Origin: Antedon bifida
Taxonomy: Eukaryota; Echinodermata; Crinoidea; Comatulida; Antedonidae
Length of the DNA: 64,000 nt
Direction of reading: 5' to 3'
Assembly: GCA_963402885.1 (NCBI GenBank)
Contig: OY727100.1
Span: forward strand, 19,439,665-19,503,664
The notes beneath the pieces were generated by a model. The model was given only the letters and a program-made list of their open reading frames with translations. It ran no database searches and had not been told where the DNA came from. The number at the start of each line of letters is the position of its first letter. The first letter of the stretch is position 1. Below are positions 49,319 to 62,998 of the stretch, piece by piece. Both the position numbers and the translations under genes were made by a program.

Positions 49319-52286
49319 TAATATTGACATCTAAAGACAAGTACAGTAAATATAACAACTCCACTCCTAGGAAAGAATTCGCTTCATCATTTTGTCTAAA
49401 GTATTTATTAAGGGAATACAAGTTGTGATAAATCATTGTCCATATAATCCATAGAGCATTTCAATCATACTGTATAAACACATTGAATAGATATATCAAG
49501 TATATACAACAATTCTCCATGGAGACCTTTGGTATTGATAATCATGTTGTGCTGTTATGCTTTGATTCATCTATCTTAAAACCATGTAGTATCGTAATAA
49601 GTATTTCAAATGAAACGTTCAAATTCCATGAACATAGTCAGTTAGTGGCTTTGGGGAATTTTAACAACTGTCTACTATATTAACTGTCATAAACACTTTA
49701 AAAGACTATAAAAAAACATTCCAAATTCCATGTATCAATTCATTCAGGCACGTAATCGGAATTCTCCCATACTAGCTGGACGTAACCCGGCGACGTAAGC
49801 GCAACGCAAGCGAGTTGACCAATGACAAGCGACATTTCTGATTGCGCAGAGTAGGAAAAAGGTAGGCCTACAAGAGAAAGTTCAAAGGCAAAAAAAGAGT
49901 AATAAAACATCCTATGGACATCAAGGCGTCACATGTGAAACACATAGTATATGCCGTATCACGGAATTTGCCTGTTACCGCACTGAGAATCGGCTGTTTG
50001 ATCATTTTATCTTTTCCGGCCAATAAGTGTAATTGGGCGATTCATTAATTTGAAGAAAGGACGACAAAAATAAATAGGTTCAATCCAAACCATACACGCA
50101 CAATAACAGCATCTAAAATTACACATCATGGACAAATTGTATATGCCTAAATCAGTATAAATTAAACATTTAACTATTCCGAGATTTGTTTTCAATCTTT
50201 AATTCGGCGAAAAACAATTAACCAATATCATCTTTGTCGCCTCCAACTGTCTCTCAATCTGAATCCGTGTCAGCTAGGGATTGTGCTCTGGTAATTCGAT
50301 AGAAAAGATATTGATGTCTGATATCAAAAAAGACAATTTTTAATACGTTCCAATATTATTAACAACGAAAATTAGCTACTGCAGTATATTAAAAGAAAAA
50401 CTCAAAACAAAACATCTAGACGACGGTGGTGAGTTGAGAAACAGTTCAGGGTCTAACCTAGTTAGGCACATTGTATAGAAATCACTTTAATTGACTTTTA
50501 ATGAATATTGGAATTAACGTATTTAGGCCTATTATTGCACACTATTCACAGTGACACACGTGTGATGTCGATGGGCATGTTACCGTCGCTTGGCAAGAAA
50601 CAGTATCGCAGTTTCTTATTGTTAGACATGACAACTTACGAGAATCGACTGTTAATGTACGATACGAATGACATGATTCGATAGGTCTGAACAGATACTT
50701 AAGGTACATGAGTAGTTTACCTTGGCTATTTTATTGCATTATTTTATATACATTATCGACCTTGTTTTATATCTTGTGTATTGTGGTTAAAAGGTAAAAT
50801 GTATAATCATCACAAGGACTCAATACAATACATTTCTATATTGATGTAAAAGTAGACGAGAAATGATAGTGAAAATGCTTGTCTAACAACCTTCAATATA
50901 ATAACATTTTATTGTATAATAGGAGGCACATAAGGCATCCATAATTGAATTACGCCATGTACACGTCGACGTTTGCTTAAGATCAATCCAACGCGTAGTC
51001 ATTGGACTGATGTCATGGATAGTCCTATGCTACAGGTACTACACATGGCTCAAGGCCCTCCTCGACAATTGTAGTTGTGATTATAGAACGGATATTTGGA
51101 CTCAAAACTGGATGTTCATATCATCCGCGAAAGAATAATTATGTTGGTCTATCTGTTGTGGACAGGGGAATGATGTTTTGTAGCAGCTCATGAAGTGACC
51201 TTTATGGGAGAGGGTATTTGTTATCTGTTTAATCCTCTAGTCTAAAACAACTACAATCTAAATTCATTCGTACTTTATTTACAACTGGCTTGTTACAGTA
51301 GCATGCCGCATCACCGAACGAAGCAGTGAACGAAGAATATCCGTTTATGCATACGTCATTCAATCATTTATTATTCAATCACCCAAAACGGATTGTAACT
51401 AGCGCCATCATTTCATATCACTATGCTCTGTATGTACGTGAAGAGCGCATTAATAACATTGTGAAGCGTTTTGATAAAATTAGCTTCCTAGAATGATATA
51501 TGATATGGTGCTTGTGACAAATTACATGCTTACAAATTTAAAGCAGGTACAAATAATGCATCCGATATCTTAACTGTTTTGTTTAGTAATTTGTAAATTT
51601 GTAACATTATCTTCAAACAGATCATACGAATCTCTAGGTAATCTAATATCAAATCAGAAGTAAATTCTATTTCTTCAGGTGGTTTAATACGCATATAAAA
51701 CACTCTACCTATGATTAACCCATATAAAGTGGGCTAACCAACTAGGCCACTGAGTATAGGAATGTATGCATGGTTTGTCATGTGTACGGACGATCGTGGT
51801 TGCGTAGGTTTTCTATACTATAGCTAATCGCACACTGTTACTTGAGCTACCACCTTTAATTGAACGTTTATGCAGTCACGTCTAATTAGTCACGTATTAG
51901 TTGACGCTCGCGGAAATTATCTCCTAACACCCAAGGCTTGTTTTCATCTCAAGAACACAATTATGTACTGCAGTTGCATCTGACCAGGTTTACAATAATC
52001 AGACGCTTCTCCGCTCAACCGAACAGTAACAGAATGTAACACACTTGAACAAACACTACAATACATGATGAATTCATATTTAAAATGCGTTTTATAAAAT
52101 TGTCTTAAAGCGCAGTGGACAGAATGCTACACAACAATATAACTCAAACTGCGCTCATTCGTCTTTCCACGACAGGCGCTTTCCGAAAGCACCGGTGCCG
52201 AAAGATGCACTAGAGTGCACATGGGCACGCGAGCTGATGTACGGTACTGAATGGACCTCCAGTTTTAAGATTTACTTACCTAGAAA
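49319..52286. other. non-coding stretch with a MITE fragment
   Basis: A half copy of the GGTTCCCACTAG-family MITE lies at about 49,771-49,834 (GCGCAACGCAAGCGAGTTGA). A word shared with 38.0 and 56.5 kb lies at 49,928-49,994. No gene is recognised. Confidence 0.4.
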
Positions 52287-52385
52287 ACATGTTCTACCAC
52301 CATAGCTATGGCGGATGAGAGCTTTGTGCCTATGATGATATTGTGGCTATAGTTTGCGGCGCCCCAGTGCCCTGACCGCTCCATC
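52287..52385 (-). repeat. possible tRNA-derived SINE remnant, copy 2
   Basis: On the minus strand it reads GGAGCGGTCAGGGCACTGG, then GGCGCCG, ATAGCC, CAAAGCTCTC and GGTGGTAGAACA, parallel to 47,405-47,525. The first word resembles a tRNA A box. No B box was found. Confidence 0.45.
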
Positions 52386-53823
52386 ACTTATAGTATTGTG
52401 TTTGAATTGCAATGAAGTGTGTATGAACACCTTGTCCCCGCAAGGATCTGGTTATAATATTCATTAGTTTTTTCGATTAATTTTGTTTGATTACTTGTCA
52501 GTCGTTATGTGTAATTAACCATCAGTTACACCATCTGTTAATCATTCTCCAGCATTTCATATTTTATACAGAGGAATTAATAGTTTTAAAACATTTTGAT
52601 CATTACGTGTTTATGTTATGCCGTTTGAATGTTAACATCCACAAAATATCCTTTTAAAGTGCTTTAACAATATAAGTGCTTCTATAAACAGAATATTTAG
52701 TGATCTTTTAATTCAAAGAATAAGGAATGAAAAATAACAATTGACATTGGCGAATGGCAACAAATTATTTTAAGAGCTATACACTCGGTATGACGGAATT
52801 ATCGTGTCAATGTTCCGGTTGTCGTAATTATTGTTTGTGATATAACATGGTTAACTCTACCGGACGAGACGTTGAACCGTCTACAAAGAAGAGGGTACAC
52901 GATTGAAACGGAATCCAATTATTTTTATTATCCGAATTTCTCTTTGGTAAATCCATAAGCAAATTGAGAATTAGTTTAAAACATACATATTTTATTTACG
53001 AAATGTACCATGTTATTTATACGTAAATTATTCCAAATAATGACAACGCTAATTTTCTTAATGTATGCAATTTAAAGATCGATTGATTATACAACACAAC
53101 TTTAATTATACTTCTGAACATAAAAGGTCTCCTTGCAAACAAGAGCAAGAGCACTTGACGTTTTGTCGTAAATACGTCAGAAAATAGCCGCGGTAATTTT
53201 GTCAAAAGTCAACTCCTGACGTCAAAGCTCTAAAATTATCCGTATGTCTCGTTGTAACTGATTAATTGATAGATTATTGATAAGGTGCGAAAAGGCACCT
53301 GTTGTTAGAATAACGATAGTAGTTAATTTGTATGCCAGACTTATAATTAATCACAAATACATCTTTACATGGTGTATACGTAACGACAAACATTATATTA
53401 TTCTTTACAATTAATTAGTGAGACTTGTCAAAACGTGAGGTTGAACATACTTACTGTAGGAAATGAGATGCATCATCTATATATATATATATTTATATAT
53501 GACTCTTTCGACTTAGTTTATAAGCATGATCAGGGAAGAGTGAAATTTCACGATGCACGATGAATTATATAATATTTATCCATCCTTTAATTGGCCAGCA
53601 GTTTGTACTCGCTGTTTGATGCGTATGAAATTTTGGTAAATTTGCATTGCGAAAAAGTCCCGCAGCACTAAGGAACTTAATTTACAACGCAAAGTTCATG
53701 CTTCACCGCTGTCGAAAATAAGACGTGGAGTTATTACTACGGTACTGTAATGCTGTTGCACAAACGTTGTTAAAATGAACAATATTAAATTCTAAATCCC
53801 TTTAAATGCTTTTATTTATTACA
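52386..53823. other. non-coding stretch
   Basis: Nothing gene-like. A short TA-repeat patch lies near 53,479-53,500. Confidence 0.4.
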
Positions 53824-54164
53824 TTATTGAATTATTGTCCCCCTGAAAAATTTAGTTTCATATTATCTTTTTGTTTTTGTTGAATAAGTAATTTTAATGC
53901 CACAACAGTTATTCACTTCACAAAAATTTACCTGAATAAACTGCAATGCAATTTAAAGCAAAAAAATATTCAAATTGACTGGAATTCAATGGGTTTTTGG
54001 TTGAATTTAACCGTTTATTTTGTATTTTTATAAGTGAAAACAGTATTATTTTGTTAATTTTTTTTATACGGAAGTGACTAACTTTATGAAAACTGCAAAA
54101 TGGTCTATTCATTTTTTTTTTAAATCTTCTTTTTTCATGTGTTTGGAGGACAATACATCTTTAA
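53824..54164 (-). mobile_element. TTAA-flanked MITE, copy 2
   Basis: In the minus orientation it aligns along its whole length with 2650-3002, with shared words such as GAATAGACCATTTTGC, CACTTCC and AAAATACAAAATAAACGG. One terminus is intact (GACAATACATCT then TTAA at 54,161-54,164). The other is partly eroded (ATTATTGTCCCCCTG). Confidence 0.82.
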
Positions 54165-56258
54165 CTGTAATACATATATATATATATATTTGGGACAACA
54201 TTTTGTTTTCAATAAACAATTATTTGTATTTGATTTGATTATTGAATTCCGAAAATGAAGCGTGAAAGTTCCATTTAGGAGAAACCTCTCAGTTATTGGA
54301 AACAATTTAAATCAAATAATACAATTAGCCTATTATGGGAAATAATATTTATATAACATAATGCTGAATGATGCACAGAAAGTGTTTTGCCAAGACGATA
54401 TCATACGTTCTGGGGGGTAAGCTATGTCAGTGGAATAAATCAATGAAATAACTCCACGATTTCAACAACATAGTACTTAATTTAAAGAAGTTAGCGATAC
54501 GCAGAAACATTCAAACACAATTTCTCTTATCCAGCTGGCCCTGTGTGTCTCATAAGAATTTGACGGATGGAAAAACATCACTTATGTAAATATGTGTATT
54601 CGTTGCACGAGTTTTATATGAAACATACAGTAAGGTATCAAAATATACATGCGAGTATTTCTGGCATTTGTAGGGGTATCGAATTCACATCAAATGTGAG
54701 AATACAATTATTTACCACTTGAACAAGCAATTTCGACGAAATAAAATCGACGGCAATCAATGCATCGCGTACATTTTTTGTTAGATTTCACGAGCGTCGT
54801 TTCGTCCAACTGATCAATCAACAGAAGAATGATAGATTACATACACAAGTTTATTAGCGGCGCTGCAGATTGAATGTGAAAACACAACTAAACTCAAACA
54901 ATGGTCGTCGCTGGGAATTTACGGATTGTTATCTGAATTCGCTTGATTGTCTGATAAATTTAGCAAAGGAGAGTTATTAGATAAGATACTTATACCACAC
55001 CAGGCAGTGATAGTTCAAATAGACATAGAGCAGCCAATCGGGTCACGATTTCGTTTTCGTTGGGGACTCCTAAAAGAACTCTACTTTCTAAATATAACTT
55101 AACCTAACCCTCTAAATATACAAAAAATATAAAAGAAAAATCGCAACCAACCGAGCTTCGTTGCGTCTAGTGTGAACCGAAGCGGCCTTTAGATAGCAAT
55201 TTCCTGCAATCACCAGCAATCACCAATAATCAACGTTACATAATTTTTGCAAATCATTATTTACCATAAAAAATATGAATTATCTTAAAATATTATTAGT
55301 ATGCACAAAGTCTGAAAAGTAGCCTACAATTGATGTACAAAATGGAAATTTTGAAAGAGAGCCATATTGATGAATAAATTTATCTTATACTAACAATCAA
55401 CAATCAATCATTATTATTTTTTTTATTACGAGTTAAGTCCTATTGATTAATAATTCAGACAGCGTCGGTGGTCGCGTTATTTATTTTTTAGAAAGAGACC
55501 GCGCTCATCCAGTGTCATTGCAAAGCTTTAACTCATAACTAGGAATCATGTCACCAACTTGCATGAGTAAACGAGTGAAACTAAGCCGTAAGGTAGTTCA
55601 ATATAAAAGGAAGTATGTTACGTCGAACTTTCATTCAACTCCGTAATAATCATCGCACTTTGTAAATTCACAACAAACGTTCATAGCCACTTGTACTTTC
55701 GTTAGCAAATTTATTCGCGAGAATCAAAGCGTAGCTTATGCGTATAATTATGTTAATTTTTCATATACCCTTTTCAGCGAATTCAAATAATAGTTTCTAT
55801 ATTTTATGAAGCCAAAAATTGAGCAACCAATCAGAGCTCAGAAACTTAGTTATGACGCGTGCATAACCACTCATGCAAATAGAACAGAACTCGGAGAGAG
55901 ACACGTGAGTTGACAGTTATTCGCTCTGTCACTGTGAGTGTGACGCTGGATTCCAGCAAATAATTCGTCAAGTGGATAAAAGACTTTAGGCGAGATAGAA
56001 GTAGAACTACAAAGCAATGTAATGTATTCAGCCACGCTCCAATTAATGTCGTTTTTAAAATATTAGGTTAAATTCTTGATTTTGTATTATGTTATAAATC
56101 AATATAATTATATGGGGCGACTTTTTCTCATTCTCACAGATTTCCTCATCTTATCGTTTCAAATTAATTAATTAAATTTCAGTATATCACCGGGCGGTTT
56201 AGAATGTATTCTTTGCCTGTGATGTTTATATAACATCATTGTTATTTCAACAAAATAT
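54165..56258. other. non-coding stretch
   Basis: AT-rich DNA. A degenerate GGTTCCCACTAG-family right end may lie near 55,148-55,192. No gene is recognised. Confidence 0.35.
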
Positions 56259-56345
56259 TTAAGATTTATTGTCCTTCAAAAACATAAAACATAAAAAGTT
56301 TAATACAATTACACTTTGAATAGACCATTTTCAGGAGGAAATATA
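56259..56345 (+). mobile_element. TTAA-flanked MITE, fragment (copy 3)
   Basis: TTAA then AGATTTATTGTCC, followed by CATAAAACATAAAAAG and CACTTTGAATAGACCATTTT, matching the left third of the copy at 2650. The rest is missing. Confidence 0.7.
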
Positions 56346-58613
56346 ATTTATTTTGTGAACTATTGTTTCTTTTTTCTGATGTTTTTGCCTGCCGCTATGA
56401 TTATATTATTTATGAAAGATATATAAATCCAGTATCGGTCAAATTGTCATACCGTGTCGCACATGTGCATTAGGTTAAAAAGTTAAGAGTGTTATAGGCC
56501 CACACACATGTGACACGTGTGTTACAGAATTTTCCTCTCACAGTACCGAAAATCGGCTAATGGAAATGAAAAAATATAATGCAATATTTTAAACAATGCT
56601 ATATTGTAACATACATTGAAATCACCTCTCGGGGCATTAGATGATGACCTTAATGGTAAAACTAATAATTAATCCCAAGAAATGATATCGTCAGATTGAA
56701 ATGACTGTTTCTATATATATCTACTATTCTGCTGCACGAATTCCCAATTCATTAGACAAGGCTAAAATGTTGTTTGTTTTTTACAACTTTTTAAGCAATC
56801 GGAGTAATCACCTATTATCATAATATTCTCCAATCCATTAAGACGCCGAAACTGTTGCTTGATGTCAATTCATCAATGTTTCTTTTTTACCCAAGAGTCT
56901 ACGGGAGCACTTACCCAATTAACTGTTGACGCAATTTAACTGTTAGGGAAAAAAATGTTGTAATCAAATCATGTACCGTAGTACTAGAGTTTTTACATGA
57001 CCTTCTGACTGGCCGATTTTAAGATACAAAGATTGCAGAAACAAGATCTCAATTTTGGGAAGACACTTTTGAGTTTCCGTACTATTAACATCAATATATA
57101 TACGATTATTATCACCATTGCATTACGAAAAACAATTTTCTCTAATTTTAAATTTCTTTTAAATAAATAATAAAACAATACTGTTGGCCTACGGAAGCTA
57201 CAGTACATAAGACAGTAGAATGTATACTTGCATGACAATACTTTCCTCTAAACATTAAAAGACAGTCATTGTAAATGAACGAAAGATATTATATTATTAC
57301 ACATTATTAAACTTTTCACATTCAATGGTTAAACTATATCTAAAGAATAGGTAAACAGGGTTTTTGTTAAGACAATTACGCGGCTTTTGGTTTTGGTCTT
57401 GGTCTCAAGATACTTTTGAGTCTAGGCTCAAGCTTCCTTGAATTGCGCATACAGTACCGCCGGATATTCCAGGGCGATGCGCTTGGGGCCTGCGCTCCCC
57501 CTTTTGATAGCTATTACAATGATGAACTGAATGAGGAACTACATTGATCTGTTTTTTTTTATAAAAATGTTCAACTCGGAGCTATAGACTTCAAGTGAGG
57601 CAATGAATATTTTGTTCATTGTGTTGCTCAAGGCGCTTACCGTGCGTGTCAACAAAGTTGACAACACGTACTCAGTCCCGTGTCGACATAAAATCAAATA
57701 AGAGAGCTATGAACTTAATAATAGTAACTACTAACAACGTTATAAAATATTGACAGAAAAAAAAACAAATAGATAATTTAAATAATAATAAATAATAATA
57801 AACTAGTTTGAATTGTGATATGTCATAGTCATCATGTCTACATGGGCACATCACATTTATTTTTCACATAAAGTGTCACATGACAGTGTACAGACAGAGC
57901 TTTAGCTAACATTTTTAAGTGAATGAAAACTGAGACCAAATCCGCGTTAAAAGCTGAATGCAAATGTTAACTCATTTGCAAATACAGTACATATAAATAT
58001 TTTCTACAACGCATACCGTAACCATTGGCAACGAACGCTCGTAAAAAACTGCTGTATTTCAGTAATTTCCGCTCGCCTGTAATTTTGACATTTGTATTAT
58101 GGTTTTGGACGTGTCATTGTTTACGGTTTCCGATATTTCTTTTGAAAAAATAACATCGCATTGATCTTCCCTTTCTTTACAAAATGGTGAACTTTTAGGT
58201 CTTCACCTAACGCAACTTTTTATATTCACGGTCGATACAAAAAGCACGCTTTTGTGGTTTTTAGAAAAGATAATTATTCTCGTATTATTTGTTTGTTTCC
58301 TGTTGACATAAACCAGCTTAAATCTGGCACTATTTTCATCTACAATCTATAAAAGATGACGTATAACATTTAATGATGTTACAAAATATATCAGCTATGT
58401 GTGTGTACGCAAGAAGCATGGTCCATATCTTACATACGCCCCGCTGCATTACTCTTCCCGACATAACCACCTCCCAAACATGCCCTTCCTCTACATTCAT
58501 CCTCACCTACCTGTCTCTTATTATAGACTTACGTGCTATAGGCCTATTACCACTCGCACTTTGACTACTTTCCCTTGTCCATGAGAACCAACCTTTAAGC
58601 CGAATTTCCACTA
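56346..58613. other. non-coding stretch
   Basis: No gene is recognised. It includes a dispersed word (56,503-56,557) shared with 38.0 and 49.9 kb, and a weak MITE-end relic near 57,880-57,903. Confidence 0.35.
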
Positions 58614-58740
58614 GGCGAATTTGTTTGTGCGAATGAAAAGCGTTAGCTTATACACACATGCGTATTCATGTTTCCATCCCGAATCCCTCTCTACACATGC
58701 GTATAAGCTTACGCTGTCGATTCGCGCGAACAGATTCGCC
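58614..58740. repeat. foldback element, 127 bp
   Basis: The left arm begins GGCGAATTTGTTTGTGCGAA and the right arm ends in its imperfect reverse complement (TTCGCGCGAACAGATTCGCC). Pairing continues through AGCGTTAGCTTATAC/GTATAAGCTTACGCT. It lies directly after a CTTTAAGCCGAATTTCCACTAG stretch resembling the GGTTCCCACTAG MITE end. Confidence 0.75.
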
Positions 58741-59582
58741 AATCAGCTTTAGTCTTAATCATTCTTATAGACAAGAACTATACTTTTATAGTTCTTCGTA
58801 ACGTTTTAATATTATGTTCATTGTAGTCCTTTGGGTCTTGTGTGACCTTTGTGACCTTTGTGATCCTTTTGTGATCAATATTGTATTGCAAAATATAATA
58901 ATATAATATAATAAAAACATAATAATAGATAATAAGTATAAACGATTGACTCTCCTCCGTACTCTTGCGAAATGTCATTGGCTACATGAAATGTTGAATT
59001 TTGACATTTATAAATCGCTATGATTCTGAAACATTATATGGGTCACTAGATTGAACTATACACGTCACCGGATTTCACGAAGAATAGCAAAAAACTGTAT
59101 TAAGAAAAACTTTATTTCAGGTATGAATGTTTGTGACGGAAGTACGGCATATTCTTCTCGATGCCTTTAGACATATGCATATGAGTGCCTATGAGTTTGT
59201 ATTTTTAGACCAAGACATTAGAATCATTATACTACAGTTATAACACTCCTGGGAAACCCTTACTAAAGGGACACGTCTATTGAAGTGCCTCTCAGGGCAC
59301 AGTAAAATGTATTCGCAACTTAAAATCGTTCATAATGTTTAATTCTGTAAATCGAAATATACAATGATTATAAGAGCTTCTGTTTTCAGTTTCGTTTCAA
59401 TAAAAGGTTTCGTCTTCTCTTTTACATGATAAAATATTACCTTGAACATTATAATGACGTCAAAAATGGATCGAATTTCTATATGATGACGCGTTTCAAT
59501 ATAGATAAGTCGCCACATGTTAACGCGTCAACTCGATCCAAAATAGTATTACCAGTCTGTTATTGTGCACTTGTAACGCATT
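58741..59582. other. non-coding stretch
   Basis: Nothing gene-like or repeated was identified. Confidence 0.35.
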
Positions 59583-60225
59583 TGAACATTTAGAATTTAA
59601 CCCAGTTAACACACTTATCACGTCGTGATTCCTCATTTTTTTTTACTAACGTTGCGCTGATAAGAACCAAGCCTTATGGGATAATGTATTATGTATAAGT
59701 AATTAAATTTGTATCCGTTTTTGTCGACAGGACCACAATGCAAAACAAGTATATTTCTACTTGATTGTGTATAATCCTGTATAAATATGTTGTTAAATGA
59801 ATAAATAAATTAATTAATTAATATTAAGGGACCTTTTGTATTATTTTAAGGTGTCCCCTTAATTTGAACATTTAGAATTTCTTCAGTTAACGTATGTTAT
59901 AATTTAACCCAATTAACCCACTTATCACGTCGTGATTCCTAATTTTTTTTACCAACGTTGCGCTGATGAGAATCAAGCCTTATGGGACAAAATAATATTA
60001 AGGGTCCTTTTGTATTGTTTTAAGGTGTCCCCTTAATTTGAACATTTAGAATTTCTTTGGTTAACGCATGTTATAATTTAACCCAGTTAACCCACTTATC
60101 ACGTCGTGATTCCTCATTTTTTTTACTAGTAAGAACCTATACTGATTACTGATAAGAACCAAGTCTTATGGGACAAAATAATATTAAGGGACCTTTTGTA
60201 TTGTTTTAAGGTGTCCCAATAATAG
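59583..60225. repeat. irregular tandem repeat, three units
   Basis: Units contain TTGAACATTTAGAATTT, ACTTATCACGTCGTGATTCC, a GATAAGAACCAAGCCTTATG word and TATTAAGGGACCTTTTGTAT. The last two units are about 176 bp apart. The first two are about 306 bp apart because of an insertion near 59,680-59,820. AAGGGACC and GGTGTCCC words form short inverted ends within each unit, so the unit may be a tandemly repeated small transposon. Confidence 0.75.
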
Positions 60226-62998
60226 AGGTTCTACTGTACACCTACAACAAGATGTTATAGTTATGTGCTATAACTCCAAAATACTACCGGTGCTACAGCA
60301 CGACTACGGTATAATATAATGTAACAATAATATTATCATTATGCTGTAATACTAAAAATTATTGCTATAATAATAATAATTAATGTTATTTTAAACCGCA
60401 CGCTTTATTACTACTTATTAATACTGTATTGTATGATATACTATATATTAAAGTTATTCTACTGTATATTTGCCAAACATAGAGATAGATACAGATACAG
60501 CAACACTGAATTAATCGCGTTCATTAATGTTCCAGATACTATTTACTCAGGAACAATCACCATCGCTAAATTCACTTTAGTCTCAAATACATAATTTAAT
60601 TCAATCGCGGTATTAAAGAAAACGCCGTATTGTATACATATTTATGAGACATAAATTGATAATAATACCAGCCGCATAACCAGGTTTGGCGTTTCCCTAC
60701 AATATGTTTGCACGTACGTGCGAATATTGATTACATATTATAATACAAAAAGCCGGATTGTAAGTCATTTTATTTTATAACAGAATAGACATAAGCTTGG
60801 TTCCAAGGACGCAACGTAATGACGGAAGGAGGAAGCACAACAGAAAGATTCGTTGCGTTTCCATCTTGAACGTTGGCATTGGGACGCAAAACAAAGGGAA
60901 CAAATTTAACAAGCGTAACGGTTATTTCGAGACACATAGCAACGGCGCTCATCCCCTCCTGACTAGTCCGCAGACCATGTACATGTGGACTTGGTGGGGC
61001 GTGTTTGAACGGTTTCTGCGTTAGTGAAATCACGCTATATGATACCGTTGGCCTAGTGAAATGTTTTAGTTAATTTTTATTGTTGAAAAGTTTCAAAGTG
61101 AGGTAATAAAACTTTGCTCCATCTAGGACCGAACTTTAAATCGACGAAAGATAGTTCCGATAAAAATATATAATTGTTTTTATTTATTCCACATTTATTT
61201 AAATATAGGCCTAGGCCTATTTATATATCATTACTGGTCTTTGTGCAAATACTATAATATATAATAATAATATGTATGAATTATCGTATCCTCCCACCTA
61301 CCGTCCCCTATAATACCGTCTAATGTTGAAGGCAGACGGAATGCTTGGTCATTCAAACTTTGAGTCACAAGCACCTGCCGGCATGGTTACGTTTCCTTGC
61401 TGCGCGTTGAAACAAAGCTAGCTGGTTGATCTTCGAACGAGCAACTACTAACTGCCTTTCCGCACAATTCTAAAATTATTTATAAAAAGCTAAACGTGCA
61501 ATAGACCATTAAATAGAACGAATTTAAATAGAACTACTAACATGCAGTAGAACTAACGAAACGTGGTACGAGATTAACTAATCAGATAGTAATGATACAC
61601 CTTGGCGTGTAGAATCGATTGAGTAAAAAGAGTCAGGGTACAAACAAGAGTCTATACAGTAAAACTGAATATACAACTTTATAAATTTAAAATAGAACTT
61701 TCCATGTAGATTAGAACTAATAATCAATGACACGTGATATGAATTAACCAATCAAATCAGAATAACATCAAACAACAAGCGACTACTACTACCGCGTCAA
61801 TTTGCAATATAACATGTTTTTGATGGTGATAATAAATAAAACAAGAGAATCAGAGAGTTGCAACCTCCACCAGGAGTAAAACGAGAAAAAGGATCAAGAA
61901 CCGTGATAAAGATTCGTCTTGCAGTTTTCCTGCACGGCCTAAGTAAAATAATAAAAAGCGGTCCGGATTTTCTCCAAAATTGCATGGAGTCGCCCGTGAC
62001 CACATATCTATCAGTGGTTATAATATGATGCTTAGTCTTTACGTACGGCCTAAGTGTAATAATAAAAAGTCCAGAAATGAAAGAGAAAGAAATTGGTCAG
62101 GGTTGCCTCCAAAATTGTATTAAATTTGGTAAAGATCCGTCTTTTAGTTTTGACAATATTCTGCTAACCAATACACCCACGTACCCAAATCTCAGACAAA
62201 ATTATATCCTCCTAGGTAATAATGACGCACGAAACATGGTTGTCGCTCTTAATAGGGCCTCAGATTTATAGGTGACGTTTTAAAGATGACCACAATCAAA
62301 TGAATATAAACGCGCTGTAATTAAGGTATTGTGTTTATTCTGTTTGTAAAATATAAACTCATAAACTTTAATTTGTATTTGTCATTTAGATATAATTAAG
62401 TATTGCTATTAAACTGGGACATAAATCGTATTTGGGTATCTGTGACATTTTTATTGTATAGTTTCACCTCTAGCAACAGTTTATTGTGGTTCAGTTTCCA
62501 TTTAAGTAAACTAATTTTATCATAATGAATAGAATTCATTATACTTACATTCGTCTTGTATCGCTTTTCTTCGTTTGCGAAATGGATGCATTGTCGTTAT
62601 CATACAGTTAAAGGAGTAGCCCCGGGTTCTAAACCTGTTATTTTTTATATAAAAATATACCTTTGCAACGTTGTTATTCCACCACATCGGTGAACCAAGA
62701 TGAAAGAGAAATAACCACCTCTTTAAAAATGTGGTGCTATAGGCCTAGGGCTTGTTTGTATGTTTTAAGGTAGGACGTTCACTAAGATTGACTAATTTAA
62801 GTACAAACATAAAAAGAACATTCACATTTTGATTTTTTTTAAACAGAATTCCATTGGTTTAAGAATATTATGTTTATCTTTCAGATTCCATTTAAACGGA
62901 CACGAAGATGTGAATGGCGATTTCGTCATGTTTCATGTTTGTCGAAAACTATAACTCATAGCGCAAAGTGTGTATACCTCTTCTAAAACAAAACAAAA
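60226..62998. other. non-coding stretch upstream of the receptor gene
   Basis: It contains a GGTTCCCACTAG-family MITE end at about 60,792-60,825, AT-rich simple sequence near 60,300-60,450, and two related words ACGGCCTAAGT...AATAATAAAAAG at 61,934 and 62,044. T-rich stretches ending in CAG at about 62,845 and 62,884 could be splice acceptors for a 5' UTR exon of the receptor. Confidence 0.4.
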
